From Rhodococcus jostii NBRC 16295 (GTDB taxonomy: Bacteria > Actinomycetota > Actinomycetes > Mycobacteriales > Mycobacteriaceae), in assembly GCF_001894825.1 (NCBI RefSeq), contig NZ_BCWY01000002.1, positions 186,001 to 250,000 on the forward strand: a stretch of 64,000 nucleotides of DNA. The letters are read 5' to 3'. Below are positions 51,300-60,799 of this stretch, in pieces. Both the position numbers and the translations under genes were made by a program. The notes beneath the pieces are model-generated. The model did not search any database. It was not told the origin of the DNA and saw nothing but the letters and a program-made list of their open reading frames with translations. Every line of letters starts with the position of its first letter. The first letter of the stretch is position 1.

Positions 51300-52643
51300 A
51301 TGACACTCCACGAGAGCGGCTCTACGGACTCGGCGAGCACGCGCCGGCGTTGGTTGGCCCGGGCCGCATACTTGGCGATCTTCAGCTCTGTTGCCGTGCT
51401 GGTGGTATTCGCCGGGCTGCACACCCTGACGCTGTTGATCGTGGCGGTCGGCGCCCTGGTGGTGGAGGTCGCAGCGTTGTTCTGGTTCCTCACGAGCCGT
51501 GGTGCGCTTCGATGGATCGCGCTGGTCGTGCTGGTTCTGACTCCGATCGTCGTGCTCGCACTTCTCGTTCGCGCCAGTCTGTTGTGGGTGGTGCTGCTCG
51601 CCGCGGCGCTCGCCGTGCTCGCCGTCGGTTGTGCCCGCGCCGCACTCAGCCGTGATCGCGCCGACTGGATGATGCCCGAACACCCGTCCGTCCCGCCGAA
51701 ACGTGCCTTCCTGGTGATGAATCCCCATTCCGGTGGCGGGAAGGTCGGGAAGTTCGATCTGAAGAGGCGGGCCGAGGAACTCGGGGCCGAGGTGGCGCTG
51801 CTCGAAGGCCCGGGGACGGTCGATGTCGAAGCGCTGGCCAGGGACGCCGTGGCTCGCGGGGCCGACCTGCTCGGAGTGGCCGGCGGCGACGGCACGCAGG
51901 CTCTGGTCGCGGGCATCGCCGCCGAACACGACCTCCCGTTCCTGGTGATCAGTGCGGGGACTCGCAACCACTTCGCGTTGGATCTCGGATTGGACCGCGA
52001 CGATCCGTCCCGATGCCTCGACGCGCTGTCGGACGGAGTCGAGCTCCGGATCGACCTCGGACAGGTCGACGGGCGCACCTTCGTCAACAACGCCTCGTTC
52101 GGTGCCTACGCCGAGGTGGTGCAGAGCCCCGCCTACCGCGACGACAAGACCGGAACGATTCTGCGGATGCTCCCGGACCTGATCGAGGGGCAGCACGGGG
52201 CACGGCTACTCGCTCGTCTCGGCGACAGGACGATTGAAGGGCCCCAGGCCGTTCTGGTGAGCAACGGGCCGTACGAGACCCATGATCTGGCCGGTCTCGG
52301 ACGCCGACCGCGAATCGATCACGGCACACTCGGCGTGGTGACGATTTCGGTGAGCAGCACACGACAGGCCGTCGGCCTGCTCCGGCGTGCCCGCCAGGAC
52401 GGTGTGGTCCAACACTCCGGTCACGAGGTCGTGATCGAAGCCGACGTGCCCGAGATTCCCGCCGGCATCGACGGCGAGGCGCTCGTGGTCCCGGCACCGG
52501 TGCGGTGCACCATCACTCCCGGGGCGCTGCGGGTGGTGGTCCCGCGGAACCGGCCCGGTGTCCGCAGGCCCGTCCGACCCGTGGACTGGGTTCGCCTCCG
52601 CCGACTGGCGGCCGGCACCGAGCCGCGCGAGGGCGAGAGCTGA
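51300..52643 (+). CDS. Membrane-anchored diacylglycerol/sphingosine kinase-family lipid kinase
   Basis: A 447-residue protein. The first ~125 residues carry four membrane helices; the rest is a DAGK catalytic domain with FLVMNPHSGGGKVGKFDL, the nucleotide loop VAGGDGTQALVAGIA, SAGTRNHFALDLGL and a C-terminal GIDGEALVVPAPV. It phosphorylates a lipid such as diacylglycerol. The fused membrane part would hold it at the membrane. ATG 51300 follows GAGGTGG. Confidence 0.88.
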   Translation: MTLHESGSTDSASTRRRWLARAAYLAIFSSVAVLVVFAGLHTLTLLIVAVGALVVEVAALFWFLTSRGALRWIALVVLVLTPIVVLALLVRASLLWVVLLAAALAVLAVGCARAALSRDRADWMMPEHPSVPPKRAFLVMNPHSGGGKVGKFDLKRRAEELGAEVALLEGPGTVDVEALARDAVARGADLLGVAGGDGTQALVAGIAAEHDLPFLVISAGTRNHFALDLGLDRDDPSRCLDALSDGVELRIDLGQVDGRTFVNNASFGAYAEVVQSPAYRDDKTGTILRMLPDLIEGQHGARLLARLGDRTIEGPQAVLVSNGPYETHDLAGLGRRPRIDHGTLGVVTISVSSTRQAVGLLRRARQDGVVQHSGHEVVIEADVPEIPAGIDGEALVVPAPVRCTITPGALRVVVPRNRPGVRRPVRPVDWVRLRRLAAGTEPREGES

Positions 52644-52659
52644 GGATCCCTCGGCGCGG

Positions 52660-53694
52660 TCAGTATCCCGCGTCGAAATCGAACTCGTTGATCAGCGCGG
52701 ACTCACCCGACAGGTAGCGTCCGAGATTCTCCACGAACAGGTCGACGATCTTCCCGTTCTCCGACGGCACGTTGGCGGCGCTGTGCGGGCTGAGGAGGAC
52801 GTTGTCGGCCGTCCACAGCGGCGAGTCCTCCCGAAGGGGTTCGGTGGTGGTGACATCCAGGACCGCGCCGCCCACCCGGCCCGTCGACAGTGCTTCTGCG
52901 AGAGCGTCCTCGTCGATGATCGGTCCCCGGCCGAGATTCACGACGAGTGCCCCGCGGGGGAGGGCGTCGAGTTCTCGCGGTCCGATCAGTCCGCGGGTGG
53001 CGTCGGTGAGCGCGCACGAGATCACGAGAATGTCTGCCGTGGGCAGATGCTCGGCGATCCGGTCCGTGGTGGTCGTCGCGTCGAAGGGTGCGCAGGCGGG
53101 TCGGGGGGTGCGGGCCACCCCGGTCGAGGTGACGGCGAAGCATCGGAGGAGTTCCGCGGTGCGCGAGCCGATCTTGCCGGCGCCGACGATCAGCGCGTGA
53201 CGTCCCGCGAGCTCGGTCGTCTCCTGTTTGCGCCAGGTGCGGGTGTGCCGGTCCGCGACGAGCCGGGGGAGTCCACGCGCGAAATGGAGAATGCCGGCGA
53301 GCGCGAACTCCGCCAACGGGTCGGCGTGCACTCCCGCGGCGGTCGTCACCGTCAGCGGAGCGGAGGACAACCCGAATTTCTCGACGAGTTGTCCGGCGCC
53401 CGCGGACGTCGCCTGGATCCATTTCAGATTCGGCGACTGCTCGAGCGTGCGGTCGGGGTGGCGCCAGTCGAAGTCGAACATGACGTCGGCGGTGTGCAGC
53501 ATCGACGTCCACCGGTCGTGCTCGTCGGCGGTCAGCTCGCGCGGCACCCCGACGTGGTCGCTGGGCCACCGCGGGCAAGGCAGCAGTTCGGGTGCGTACG
53601 CCACCCGGACCCGAGGGTCGCTGCGGGCGATCCGCTCGACCAGGTCCTGCTCGAGATACGACGCGACGAGCACGTCGACGCACGGATCGGGCAC
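52660..53694 (-). CDS. D-isomer-specific 2-hydroxyacid dehydrogenase
   Basis: A 344-residue NAD-dependent dehydrogenase: ALIVGAGKIGSRTAELLRCF (Rossmann GxGxxG), VVNLGRGPIIDEDAL with the catalytic Arg region, AVLDVTTTEPL with the Glu, and SPHSAANVP with the catalytic His. The family reduces 2-oxo acids to D-2-hydroxyacids or the reverse. GTG 53694 is chosen since AAGGAG lies five bases upstream, just after the exporter stop, so the genes are co-transcribed. Substrate unknown. Confidence 0.9.
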   Translation of the reverse strand: MPDPCVDVLVASYLEQDLVERIARSDPRVRVAYAPELLPCPRWPSDHVGVPRELTADEHDRWTSMLHTADVMFDFDWRHPDRTLEQSPNLKWIQATSAGAGQLVEKFGLSSAPLTVTTAAGVHADPLAEFALAGILHFARGLPRLVADRHTRTWRKQETTELAGRHALIVGAGKIGSRTAELLRCFAVTSTGVARTPRPACAPFDATTTTDRIAEHLPTADILVISCALTDATRGLIGPRELDALPRGALVVNLGRGPIIDEDALAEALSTGRVGGAVLDVTTTEPLREDSPLWTADNVLLSPHSAANVPSENGKIVDLFVENLGRYLSGESALINEFDFDAGY

Positions 53695-53696
53695 GG

Positions 53697-55142
53697 TCAC
53701 TCCTTCACAGCTGTCGATTCGCTCGGCTCGACCTCGGCTGCGGAGGCGGATTTCGGCATCGCCACCGCGGCGAGTACGAGGACGACGGCGGCGCCGAGGG
53801 CGGCCACGAACACGAGGTGCAGGGCGCCGGCGAGGTCGGCCGGGGCAGGGTTGTCGGCCCCGCCCAGTTGCGCATTGACGAGGGCGCCGAACAGGGCCAC
53901 ACCCACGGCGCTGCCGATGGACCGCGCGAACATGTTGGTGGAGGTGACCACGCCGCGCTCCGACCAGTCGACGCTCGACTGCGCCGCGATGAGCGTCGGG
54001 CTCGCGACCAGGCCCATACCGCCGCCGATGACGAAGCAGCAGAGCGCCACCTGCCAGATCGCCGACTCGAGGGACAGGCTCAGCGTGAGGGCGGTACCGG
54101 CGACGACCAGCAGACTGCCCGCGGTGGCCGTGACGCGGAAGCCGAAGCGCAGGTACACGCGCCCCGACTGGGATGCGGCGATCGGCCAGCCGATGGTCAG
54201 CGTGGCCAGTGCGAACCCGGCGACGAGTGCGCCCGTCCCGAGCACGCCCTGGGCGAAGGTCGGGACGTAGGTGGTCAGACCGAGGACGATGGCCCCGACC
54301 AGCAGTGACACGAGACTGCTCGCCGCGAGAACGCGCCGGGTGAACACCCACAGCGGCAACACCGGTTCGGTGGCGCGCCGTTCCACGAGGACGAAGACGA
54401 TCAGAAACACGAGTCCCGCCGCGAAGATCGAAAGGCTGATCGGCGAACTCCACGCCCAGGCCTGCCCGCCCTCGAGGAGCCCGAGGATGAGCAACGTCGC
54501 CCCGACGGCGAGCACTCCGGCGCCGGCGTAGTCGACGGACCGCCGGGTGCGCACCCGCGTCTCGTCGAAGTTGCGGATCAGCATCACGGCGGCGAGCAGG
54601 CACAGGGGAATGTTGACGAAGAAGATCCATCGCCACGACAGGTACTCGGAGAACACGCCGCCGAGCGTCGGCCCGACCACCGCGGACATGCCCCACACGC
54701 TGGCCAGGTAGCCCTGGGCCTTGGCGCGTTCGGCGAGGGTGTAGATGTCGCCGGCGATGGTCATGCTCATCGGCTGGACGGCCCCGGCGCCGAGACCCTG
54801 CACCGCCCGGAACGCGATGAGCGCGGGCATGCTCCACGCGATCCCGCACAGCACCGAGCCGACACCGAACAGGGCGATGCCGAGGAGCATCACCGGTCTA
54901 CGGCCGAAGATGTCTGCCAGCTTGCCGTAGATGGGCACCGACACGGCCTGGGTGAGCAGGTAGATCGAGAACAGCCACGGGAACTGGGTGAAGCCGCCGA
55001 GATCCCCGACGATGGTGAAGACCGCGGTGGAGATGATGGTCGCATCGAGCGCGACCAGTGACGTCGTGAGCATCAGCGACACGAGAATCGGTCCGCGTTC
55101 CGAACGGAACCCGACGTCGACCGGGGTCGTGTCCGTCGCCAT
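53697..55142 (-). CDS. DHA2-family MFS drug exporter (EmrB/QacA type)
   Basis: A 481-residue carrier with 14 predicted membrane segments. Motif C-like ALDATIISTAVFTIVGDLG in the first helix, motif A GKLADIFGRRPVML, and VWGMSAVVGPTLGGVFSEYL (motif C, antiporter) are visible. It would expel hydrophobic drugs or metabolites with proton exchange. First gene of a two-gene unit with the 2-hydroxyacid dehydrogenase. Confidence 0.92.
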   Translation of the reverse strand: MATDTTPVDVGFRSERGPILVSLMLTTSLVALDATIISTAVFTIVGDLGGFTQFPWLFSIYLLTQAVSVPIYGKLADIFGRRPVMLLGIALFGVGSVLCGIAWSMPALIAFRAVQGLGAGAVQPMSMTIAGDIYTLAERAKAQGYLASVWGMSAVVGPTLGGVFSEYLSWRWIFFVNIPLCLLAAVMLIRNFDETRVRTRRSVDYAGAGVLAVGATLLILGLLEGGQAWAWSSPISLSIFAAGLVFLIVFVLVERRATEPVLPLWVFTRRVLAASSLVSLLVGAIVLGLTTYVPTFAQGVLGTGALVAGFALATLTIGWPIAASQSGRVYLRFGFRVTATAGSLLVVAGTALTLSLSLESAIWQVALCCFVIGGGMGLVASPTLIAAQSSVDWSERGVVTSTNMFARSIGSAVGVALFGALVNAQLGGADNPAPADLAGALHLVFVAALGAAVVLVLAAVAMPKSASAAEVEPSESTAVKE

Positions 55143-55275
55143 TACCCACCCGTCGTGTCGTCGTACAGATCACAGAACTCTCTTTCAAGGCTAACGACAT
55201 CGGTTCCAGTGCTATTCCGGGCCCTGATCGGTGCCCGTCCCGTCGTGTCCGCCCCGACCGATAGGCTGGATCACC

Positions 55276-56160
55276 GTGCGCCCCTCACTCGATTCATACG
55301 CCCATCTGGCCGGTGGCAAGGTCCGCGACCTCTACACGATCGACGACGAGCACCTCCTGTTGGTCGCGAGCGACCGGATCTCCGCCTACGACCACGTCCT
55401 CAGCACCCCGATCCCGGACAAGGGGCGGGTGCTCACCGCGATGAGCGTCTTCTTCTTCGGCGTTCTCGGCGGCAACAACCACCTGGCCGGTGAGCCCGAC
55501 GACAGCCGGATCCCCGAAGAGGTCCTCGGCCGCGCGCTGGTGGTCCGCACGCTGAACATGGTCCCCGTCGAGTGTGTGGCCCGCGGTTACCTCACGGGGT
55601 CGGGGCTGATCGATTACAACGAGACCGGCGCGGTGTGCGGAGTCGCACTGCCCGAGGGTCTCGTGGAGGCGAGCCAGCTGCCCGACCCGATCTTCACGCC
55701 CGCCAGCAAGGCGGAGCTGGGGGAGCACGACGAGAACATCAGCTTCCAGGCCGTGGTCGACAAGGTGGGCCAGGATCTGGCCGTGAAGCTGCGGGACGAC
55801 ACCCTCGACATCTACGGTCGGGCGTCCAACTTCGCCGCCGACCGCGGCATCATCCTCGCCGACACCAAGCTCGAGTTCGGGCTGGACCCGAAGGGCAACC
55901 TGGTTCTCGCCGACGAGGTCCTGACCCCCGACTCGTCCCGGTACTGGCCCGCAGACGGGTACGAGGCAGGGAAGGTGCAGCCGAGCTTCGACAAGCAGTT
56001 CGTCCGCAACTGGCTCACCGGCCCCGAATCCGGCTGGGACCGCGCGTCCGACACCCCGCCGCCGCCGCTGCCCGCGGAGATTGTGGAGGCGACCCGTGAG
56101 CGGTACATCGAGGCGTACGAGCGGATCTCGGGTCTGTCGTTCGCGGAGTGGGTGGGCTGA
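55276..56160 (+). CDS. purC: Phosphoribosylaminoimidazole-succinocarboxamide synthase
   Basis: A 294-residue SAICAR synthase of the longer form. It joins aspartate to CAIR with ATP in purine synthesis. Typical segments: [58 protein letters not shown] (metal site) and [15 protein letters not shown] 55276. The oligopeptidase gene begins three bases after the stop, so the two form an operon. Confidence 0.97.
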   Translation: MRPSLDSYAHLAGGKVRDLYTIDDEHLLLVASDRISAYDHVLSTPIPDKGRVLTAMSVFFFGVLGGNNHLAGEPDDSRIPEEVLGRALVVRTLNMVPVECVARGYLTGSGLIDYNETGAVCGVALPEGLVEASQLPDPIFTPASKAELGEHDENISFQAVVDKVGQDLAVKLRDDTLDIYGRASNFAADRGIILADTKLEFGLDPKGNLVLADEVLTPDSSRYWPADGYEAGKVQPSFDKQFVRNWLTGPESGWDRASDTPPPPLPAEIVEATRERYIEAYERISGLSFAEWVG

Positions 56161-56163
56161 GCC

Positions 56164-58296
56164 ATGACCTCCGAAGGGCAGAAACTCACCCCGCCGGTCG
56201 CGAAGACCGTCCCCACCGAACGCGTCCACCACGGTCACACGTTCGTCGACGAGTACGAGTGGCTGCGCGACAAGGAAGCCGCCGAGGTCGTCGCGTACCT
56301 CGAGGCCGAGAACGCGTACACCGAGCAGGAGACGGCGCACCTCGCACCGCTGCGCGACCAGATCTTCCAGGAGATCAAATCCCGCACGCAGGAAACCGAC
56401 ATGTCGGTTCCCACCCGGATGGGCGACTGGTGGTACTACGCCCGGACCATCGAAGGCAAGCAGTACGGCGTCCAGTGCCGGGCCCCGATCAGCGGCCCCG
56501 ACGACTGGACCCCGCCCGAGCTGACCCCGGGTGTGGAACTCACCGGGGAGCAGATTCTGCTCGACGGCAACGCCGAGGCCGAAGGCCACGACTTCTTCTC
56601 CGTCGGTGCCTTCTCCCTCAGCCACGACGGCACGCTCCTCGCGTACTCCGTGGACGTCGTCGGCGACGAGCGCTACACGCTGCGTTTCAAGAACCTCGAG
56701 ACCGGCGAACTGCTGCCCGACGAGATCACCGACACCGCGCCCGGCGTCACCTGGGCCATCGACCACAGTCACGTCTTCTACCTCACCGTCGACGAGTCCT
56801 GGCGACCCGACACGGTGTGGCGGCACAAGCTCGGCACCGACCGCGAGCAGGACGTCTCCGTGTTCCACGAGCCCGACGAGCGGTTCTGGGTGTCGGTCGG
56901 GTCCACACGCAGCGAGAAGTACCTCATGATCTGGGTGGGGTCGAAGATCACCAGCGAAGGCTGGGTCCTCGAGTCGGCGAACCCCGAGGGCGAGTTCCGG
57001 GTGGTGCTGCCGCGGCGCGAAGGTGTCGAGTACGGAGTCGAGCACGCCGTCGTCGCCGGTGAAGACCGCTTCCTGATCATGCACAACGACGTCGTCGACG
57101 GCGAGAAGGCCGAGAACTTCGTGCTCGCCGAGGCGCCGGTGTCCGACCCGACATCGCTGACCACCCTCATCCCGCACCGGTCCGACGTGCGGTTGGAGGA
57201 GGTCGACGCGTTCGCCGATCACCTGGTGCTCGGATACCGCCGGGAAGCGTTGACCCGGCTGGCCATCTGGCCGCTCGGCGAGAACGGCTACGGCGAGTTC
57301 ACGGAGATCGAGTTCGACGAGGAACTGTTCAGCGTCGGGCTCGGGGCCAATCCGGAATGGCAGCAGCCGACACTGCGGATGGCGTTCACCTCGTTCATCA
57401 CGCCCGGCCAGGTCTACGACTACGTGCTGACGACGGGCGAACTCGCCCTGCGCAAGTCGCAACCCGTGCTCGGCGACTTCGACGCCGCCAACTACGAGCA
57501 GCAACGCGACTGGGCCGTCGCCGACGACGGGACGCGCATCCCGCTGTCGATCGTCCGCCGGAAGACGAACGGCGCCGACGGTCCCGCCCCCACGCTCCTC
57601 TACGGGTACGGCTCCTACGAGGCGAGCATGGACCCGGCGTTCTCCGTCGCGCGACTGTCCCTCCTCGACCGCGGCGTGGTGTTCGTGGTCGCGCACGTGC
57701 GTGGTGGCGGCGAGATGGGCCGGCACTGGTACGAGACCGGCAAGACCCTCACCAAGAAGAACACCTTCACCGACTTCGTCTCGAGCGCACGGCATTTGAT
57801 CGACACCGGACGCACCACGCCGCAGCAATTGGTCGCCGACGGCGGCAGCGCAGGCGGCCTGCTGATGGGTGCGGTGGCCAACCTGGCACCCGAACTGTTC
57901 GCCGGCATCCTCGCCAACGTTCCCTTCGTGGACCCGCTCACCTCGATCCTCGACCCGTCACTGCCGCTCACCGTCATCGAATGGGACGAATGGGGTAACC
58001 CGCTCGAGAACCCCGACGTCTACGAATACATGCGCTCGTACAGTCCGTACGAGAACGTCGAGGCCAAGGACTACCCGGCGATCCTCGCGATCACCAGCAT
58101 CAACGACACCAGGGTCCTTTACGTCGAACCGGCCAAGTGGGTCGCGAAACTACGCGCCACCAAGACCGGCGACACGCCCCTGCTCCTCAAGACCGAGATG
58201 AGCGCCGGACACGGCGGCGTCAGCGGACGCTACGAGAAGTGGAAAGAAGTAGCGTTCGAATTCGCGTGGGTGCTCGACCTGGTCGGCAAGGGCTGA
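56164..58296 (+). CDS. ptrB: Oligopeptidase B (S9A family)
   Basis: A 710-residue serine peptidase. The N-terminal two-thirds is the beta-propeller (starting DEYEWLRDKEAAEVVAYLEA, typical of PtrB); the C-terminal alpha/beta domain has PTLLYGYGSYEASMDPAFS, the nucleophile in DGGSAGGLLMGA, the Asp near SINDTRVLYVEPAKW and the His in SAGHGGVSGRYEKWKE. It cleaves short peptides after Lys or Arg. The stop directly abuts the convergent LuxR stop within TGATCA. Confidence 0.93.
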   Translation: MTSEGQKLTPPVAKTVPTERVHHGHTFVDEYEWLRDKEAAEVVAYLEAENAYTEQETAHLAPLRDQIFQEIKSRTQETDMSVPTRMGDWWYYARTIEGKQYGVQCRAPISGPDDWTPPELTPGVELTGEQILLDGNAEAEGHDFFSVGAFSLSHDGTLLAYSVDVVGDERYTLRFKNLETGELLPDEITDTAPGVTWAIDHSHVFYLTVDESWRPDTVWRHKLGTDREQDVSVFHEPDERFWVSVGSTRSEKYLMIWVGSKITSEGWVLESANPEGEFRVVLPRREGVEYGVEHAVVAGEDRFLIMHNDVVDGEKAENFVLAEAPVSDPTSLTTLIPHRSDVRLEEVDAFADHLVLGYRREALTRLAIWPLGENGYGEFTEIEFDEELFSVGLGANPEWQQPTLRMAFTSFITPGQVYDYVLTTGELALRKSQPVLGDFDAANYEQQRDWAVADDGTRIPLSIVRRKTNGADGPAPTLLYGYGSYEASMDPAFSVARLSLLDRGVVFVVAHVRGGGEMGRHWYETGKTLTKKNTFTDFVSSARHLIDTGRTTPQQLVADGGSAGGLLMGAVANLAPELFAGILANVPFVDPLTSILDPSLPLTVIEWDEWGNPLENPDVYEYMRSYSPYENVEAKDYPAILAITSINDTRVLYVEPAKWVAKLRATKTGDTPLLLKTEMSAGHGGVSGRYEKWKEVAFEFAWVLDLVGKG

Positions 58297-60621
58297 TCAG
58301 GGCCGGCTGATCCGACCTTGCTCGACGACCCAGGCGGCGATCTGGGACCGAGACGTGAACCCGAGTTTGACGAGAATGTGTTCGACGTGGCCCTGCGCTG
58401 TGCGTTGCGAGATGACCAGCTTGGTCGCGATCGCCTTGTTGGTGAGTCCCTCTGCGACGAGTTCGGCGACCTGCTGCTCGCGCCGGCTCAGGGACGGGTG
58501 GTCGCTGGGCGAATTCGTGATCGCTCGTGGTTGCTCGTTCAGGGCGAACGCGACGGCGTCCTCGAAGTCGAGGCCCGACCCGTGCCGGAAGGCGGTGTCG
58601 AACTCCCGTTCGCCGAGGTCACGGCGCGTTCGTCGTTCGAGTTCGTCGTGGTGGCCGGCGAGTTGCGGGAAGACCGCTGCCGGGCCGCCCACACCCTGCC
58701 ACAGTGCTTCGGCCGCACCCATGAGGGTCGCGGCACGTTTCGGCAGGTGATTGTCGGCGGCGATCCAGGCCAGGATCTGCATGCACCACGCCGAGTTGAC
58801 GACGTCGTCCGCGCGACGCGTCTGTCGTAGCCCGTCCTCCAGGAAGCTGCCGGCCCGCTCGTGGTCTCCGCGCTGCCACATCGCCAGCGCCGCGGTCCAC
58901 AGTGACCACCCGCGGTACACGGATTCGCCGTGCGCCTCGCTGATTTCCTGGATCGCCCGCTGGCATTCCACTGCTCGTGTGACGTCTCCGAGGTGTGCAC
59001 TCGCCAGGGCCAGGCCGAGGAGTGCCCACATCTCCTGAAGGGGATCGCCGTGCGCATGGAAGACGTCCCGGGCCGTCTGGAAGCACTCGACCGCATAGCG
59101 GAGGTCGTCGCCGCGGAAGAGGGAGACGAATCCCTCGGCCGAAGTCACGAGTGCCGTCATCGCGGTGTCGCCCGATTCGTCGGCGAGATCTCGGCCCTCG
59201 CTCACGAGGGCACTCGCAGCCTCGAGGTCGCCCTGCGCCCCCGCCAACATGCCTGCGGCATGCAAGGCGGTGATCCTGTCGGTGGTCTGAATCGTGGACG
59301 AATGGGCCAGCGCACGGTCGAACCAGCGTCGACCCTCGTTCAGTAGACCGAACGAGCGCCAGAACAGATACATGTCGTTCGCGATCCGTAGACCGGACTC
59401 GGCCTCCGCTAGCTCGGACACGGAATATTCCAGTGCGTCACGAAGATTCGGCTGTTCGCGATTCAACCGGGCGACCCATTCCAGTTGTCGGGGGCCGATC
59501 CACCCGGATCGAGCATCCGATGCCAGACGCTCGTACCAGTCGCGGTGCCTCCGCCTCATCTCGTCGACTTCGCCCGATGCACGCAACCGTTCCAGGCCGT
59601 AGTCGCGAAGGGTGTCGAGCAGCCGATAGCGGACGACGTCGCCGGCCTCCTCACGAATCAGGATCGATTTGTCGACCAGCGAAGCGATCACATCGAGCAA
59701 TGCCTCCGGTTCGAGGCCACCCGCACAGATGCCTTCGGCGGAATCCAGCTCGAATCCACCGGCGAACACCGCCAGGCGGCACCACATTTCACGTTCGCTC
59801 CGAGTGCACAGGTCATAGCTCCAGTCGATGCACAGCCGTAGTGTTTGCTGGCGAGACGGAGCGCCGCGGCTGCTCAACGTCAGTAACCGGTATCGGTCGG
59901 TGAGCCGGTCGAGGATCTGGTGCGCCGTCATCGCCCGCAGCCGAGCGGTTGCCAACTCGATCGGTAGCGGCAATCCTTCCAAGCGTTCACAAATTCTGGC
60001 GACGGTTGATCCGTTGTCGTCCGTGATCGCGAAGCCGGGGACAGCCCTGGACGCCCGCTCGGCGAAAAGAGTCACGGAGTCGTACTGCGCCAGCCCCGCG
60101 GGAACCGAGAATCGGGTCGATTCCGGAACCGGCATCGGAGGGACACGGAGGGCAGCTTCGCCGTCGATTCCCAGTGCCTCTCGGCTCGTTGCGAGGATCC
60201 GAAGATTCGGGCAGTTCTTCAGCAGTGTCGCGGCCAGCGCGGCGACGGCAGCCACCAGGTGCTCGCAGTTGTCCAGGACCAATAGCAGCTGCTGGTCGGC
60301 CAGATGTCTCTGCAGGATCGCCGACGTTCCCAGCGCCGACTGCTCCCGCACGCCGATCGCGGTAGCAACGGTCTCTTCGACCAACTCCGGCGCTCGCAGT
60401 TCGCCGAGTTCGACGAGCCAGACCCCATCGGCGAACGCGCGGCGAGCGTCGTCGGCGACTCGGAGTGCGAGCCGTGTCTTACCCACGCCGCCGATGCCGG
60501 TCAGCGTCACCAGCCGCGACACGGACAGCAAGCGTTTCGTCTCGGCGGCTTCACGGCGCCGGCCGACGAAGCTCGTCAGCTCGCACGGCAAATTTCCCGA
60601 CTTGCGTTGTGCGGCGGACAT
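58297..60621 (-). CDS. LuxR-type regulator with N-terminal AAA/NB-ARC ATPase
   Basis: A 774-residue regulator. Walker A GIGGVGKTRLA is near residue 45, LLLVLDNCEHL is Walker B-like, a winged-helix-like part follows (LRLCIDWSYDLCTRSEREM), then TPR-like repeats in the middle and a LuxR helix-turn-helix at the very C-terminus (LSRREQQVAELVAEGLTNKA, then RTAQGHVEHILVKLGF). Such proteins switch on ATP and ligand binding. It is divergent from the PknK-like kinase, sharing a 178-bp promoter region, and may be a target or partner of it. Confidence 0.9.
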   Translation of the reverse strand: MSAAQRKSGNLPCELTSFVGRRREAAETKRLLSVSRLVTLTGIGGVGKTRLALRVADDARRAFADGVWLVELGELRAPELVEETVATAIGVREQSALGTSAILQRHLADQQLLLVLDNCEHLVAAVAALAATLLKNCPNLRILATSREALGIDGEAALRVPPMPVPESTRFSVPAGLAQYDSVTLFAERASRAVPGFAITDDNGSTVARICERLEGLPLPIELATARLRAMTAHQILDRLTDRYRLLTLSSRGAPSRQQTLRLCIDWSYDLCTRSEREMWCRLAVFAGGFELDSAEGICAGGLEPEALLDVIASLVDKSILIREEAGDVVRYRLLDTLRDYGLERLRASGEVDEMRRRHRDWYERLASDARSGWIGPRQLEWVARLNREQPNLRDALEYSVSELAEAESGLRIANDMYLFWRSFGLLNEGRRWFDRALAHSSTIQTTDRITALHAAGMLAGAQGDLEAASALVSEGRDLADESGDTAMTALVTSAEGFVSLFRGDDLRYAVECFQTARDVFHAHGDPLQEMWALLGLALASAHLGDVTRAVECQRAIQEISEAHGESVYRGWSLWTAALAMWQRGDHERAGSFLEDGLRQTRRADDVVNSAWCMQILAWIAADNHLPKRAATLMGAAEALWQGVGGPAAVFPQLAGHHDELERRTRRDLGEREFDTAFRHGSGLDFEDAVAFALNEQPRAITNSPSDHPSLSRREQQVAELVAEGLTNKAIATKLVISQRTAQGHVEHILVKLGFTSRSQIAAWVVEQGRISRP

Positions 60622-60755
60622 GAGAACTGTCGCCTTCCTATCCCGGGGCCCTCGTGTAACCGTACTCGCTCACAACGGGGTCTTCGGCCGAGAATGTGTC
60701 AGTAGTTTCGCCGTTCACCAGGCACTATGCTGATCGTGCCGCGTCAGGCGCGGGC

Positions 60756-60777
60756 AGTGCAGACAGTGCAGACAGTC
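60756..60777. repeat. Direct repeats in the LuxR/PknK divergent promoter
   Basis: CAGTGCAGA occurs twice in tandem (60756-60764, 60765-60773), followed by CAGT. The position, 23 bases before the PknK start, fits a regulator site, but no protein can be named. Confidence 0.35.
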
Positions 60778-60799
60778 GATCCGGAAGTCGAGGCCGGCG

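Noticed and set aside
55294-57828. Minus-strand open frame of 844 codons
   Set aside because: Opposite purC and ptrB, both with complete catalytic motifs; no recognisable domain in the long product.
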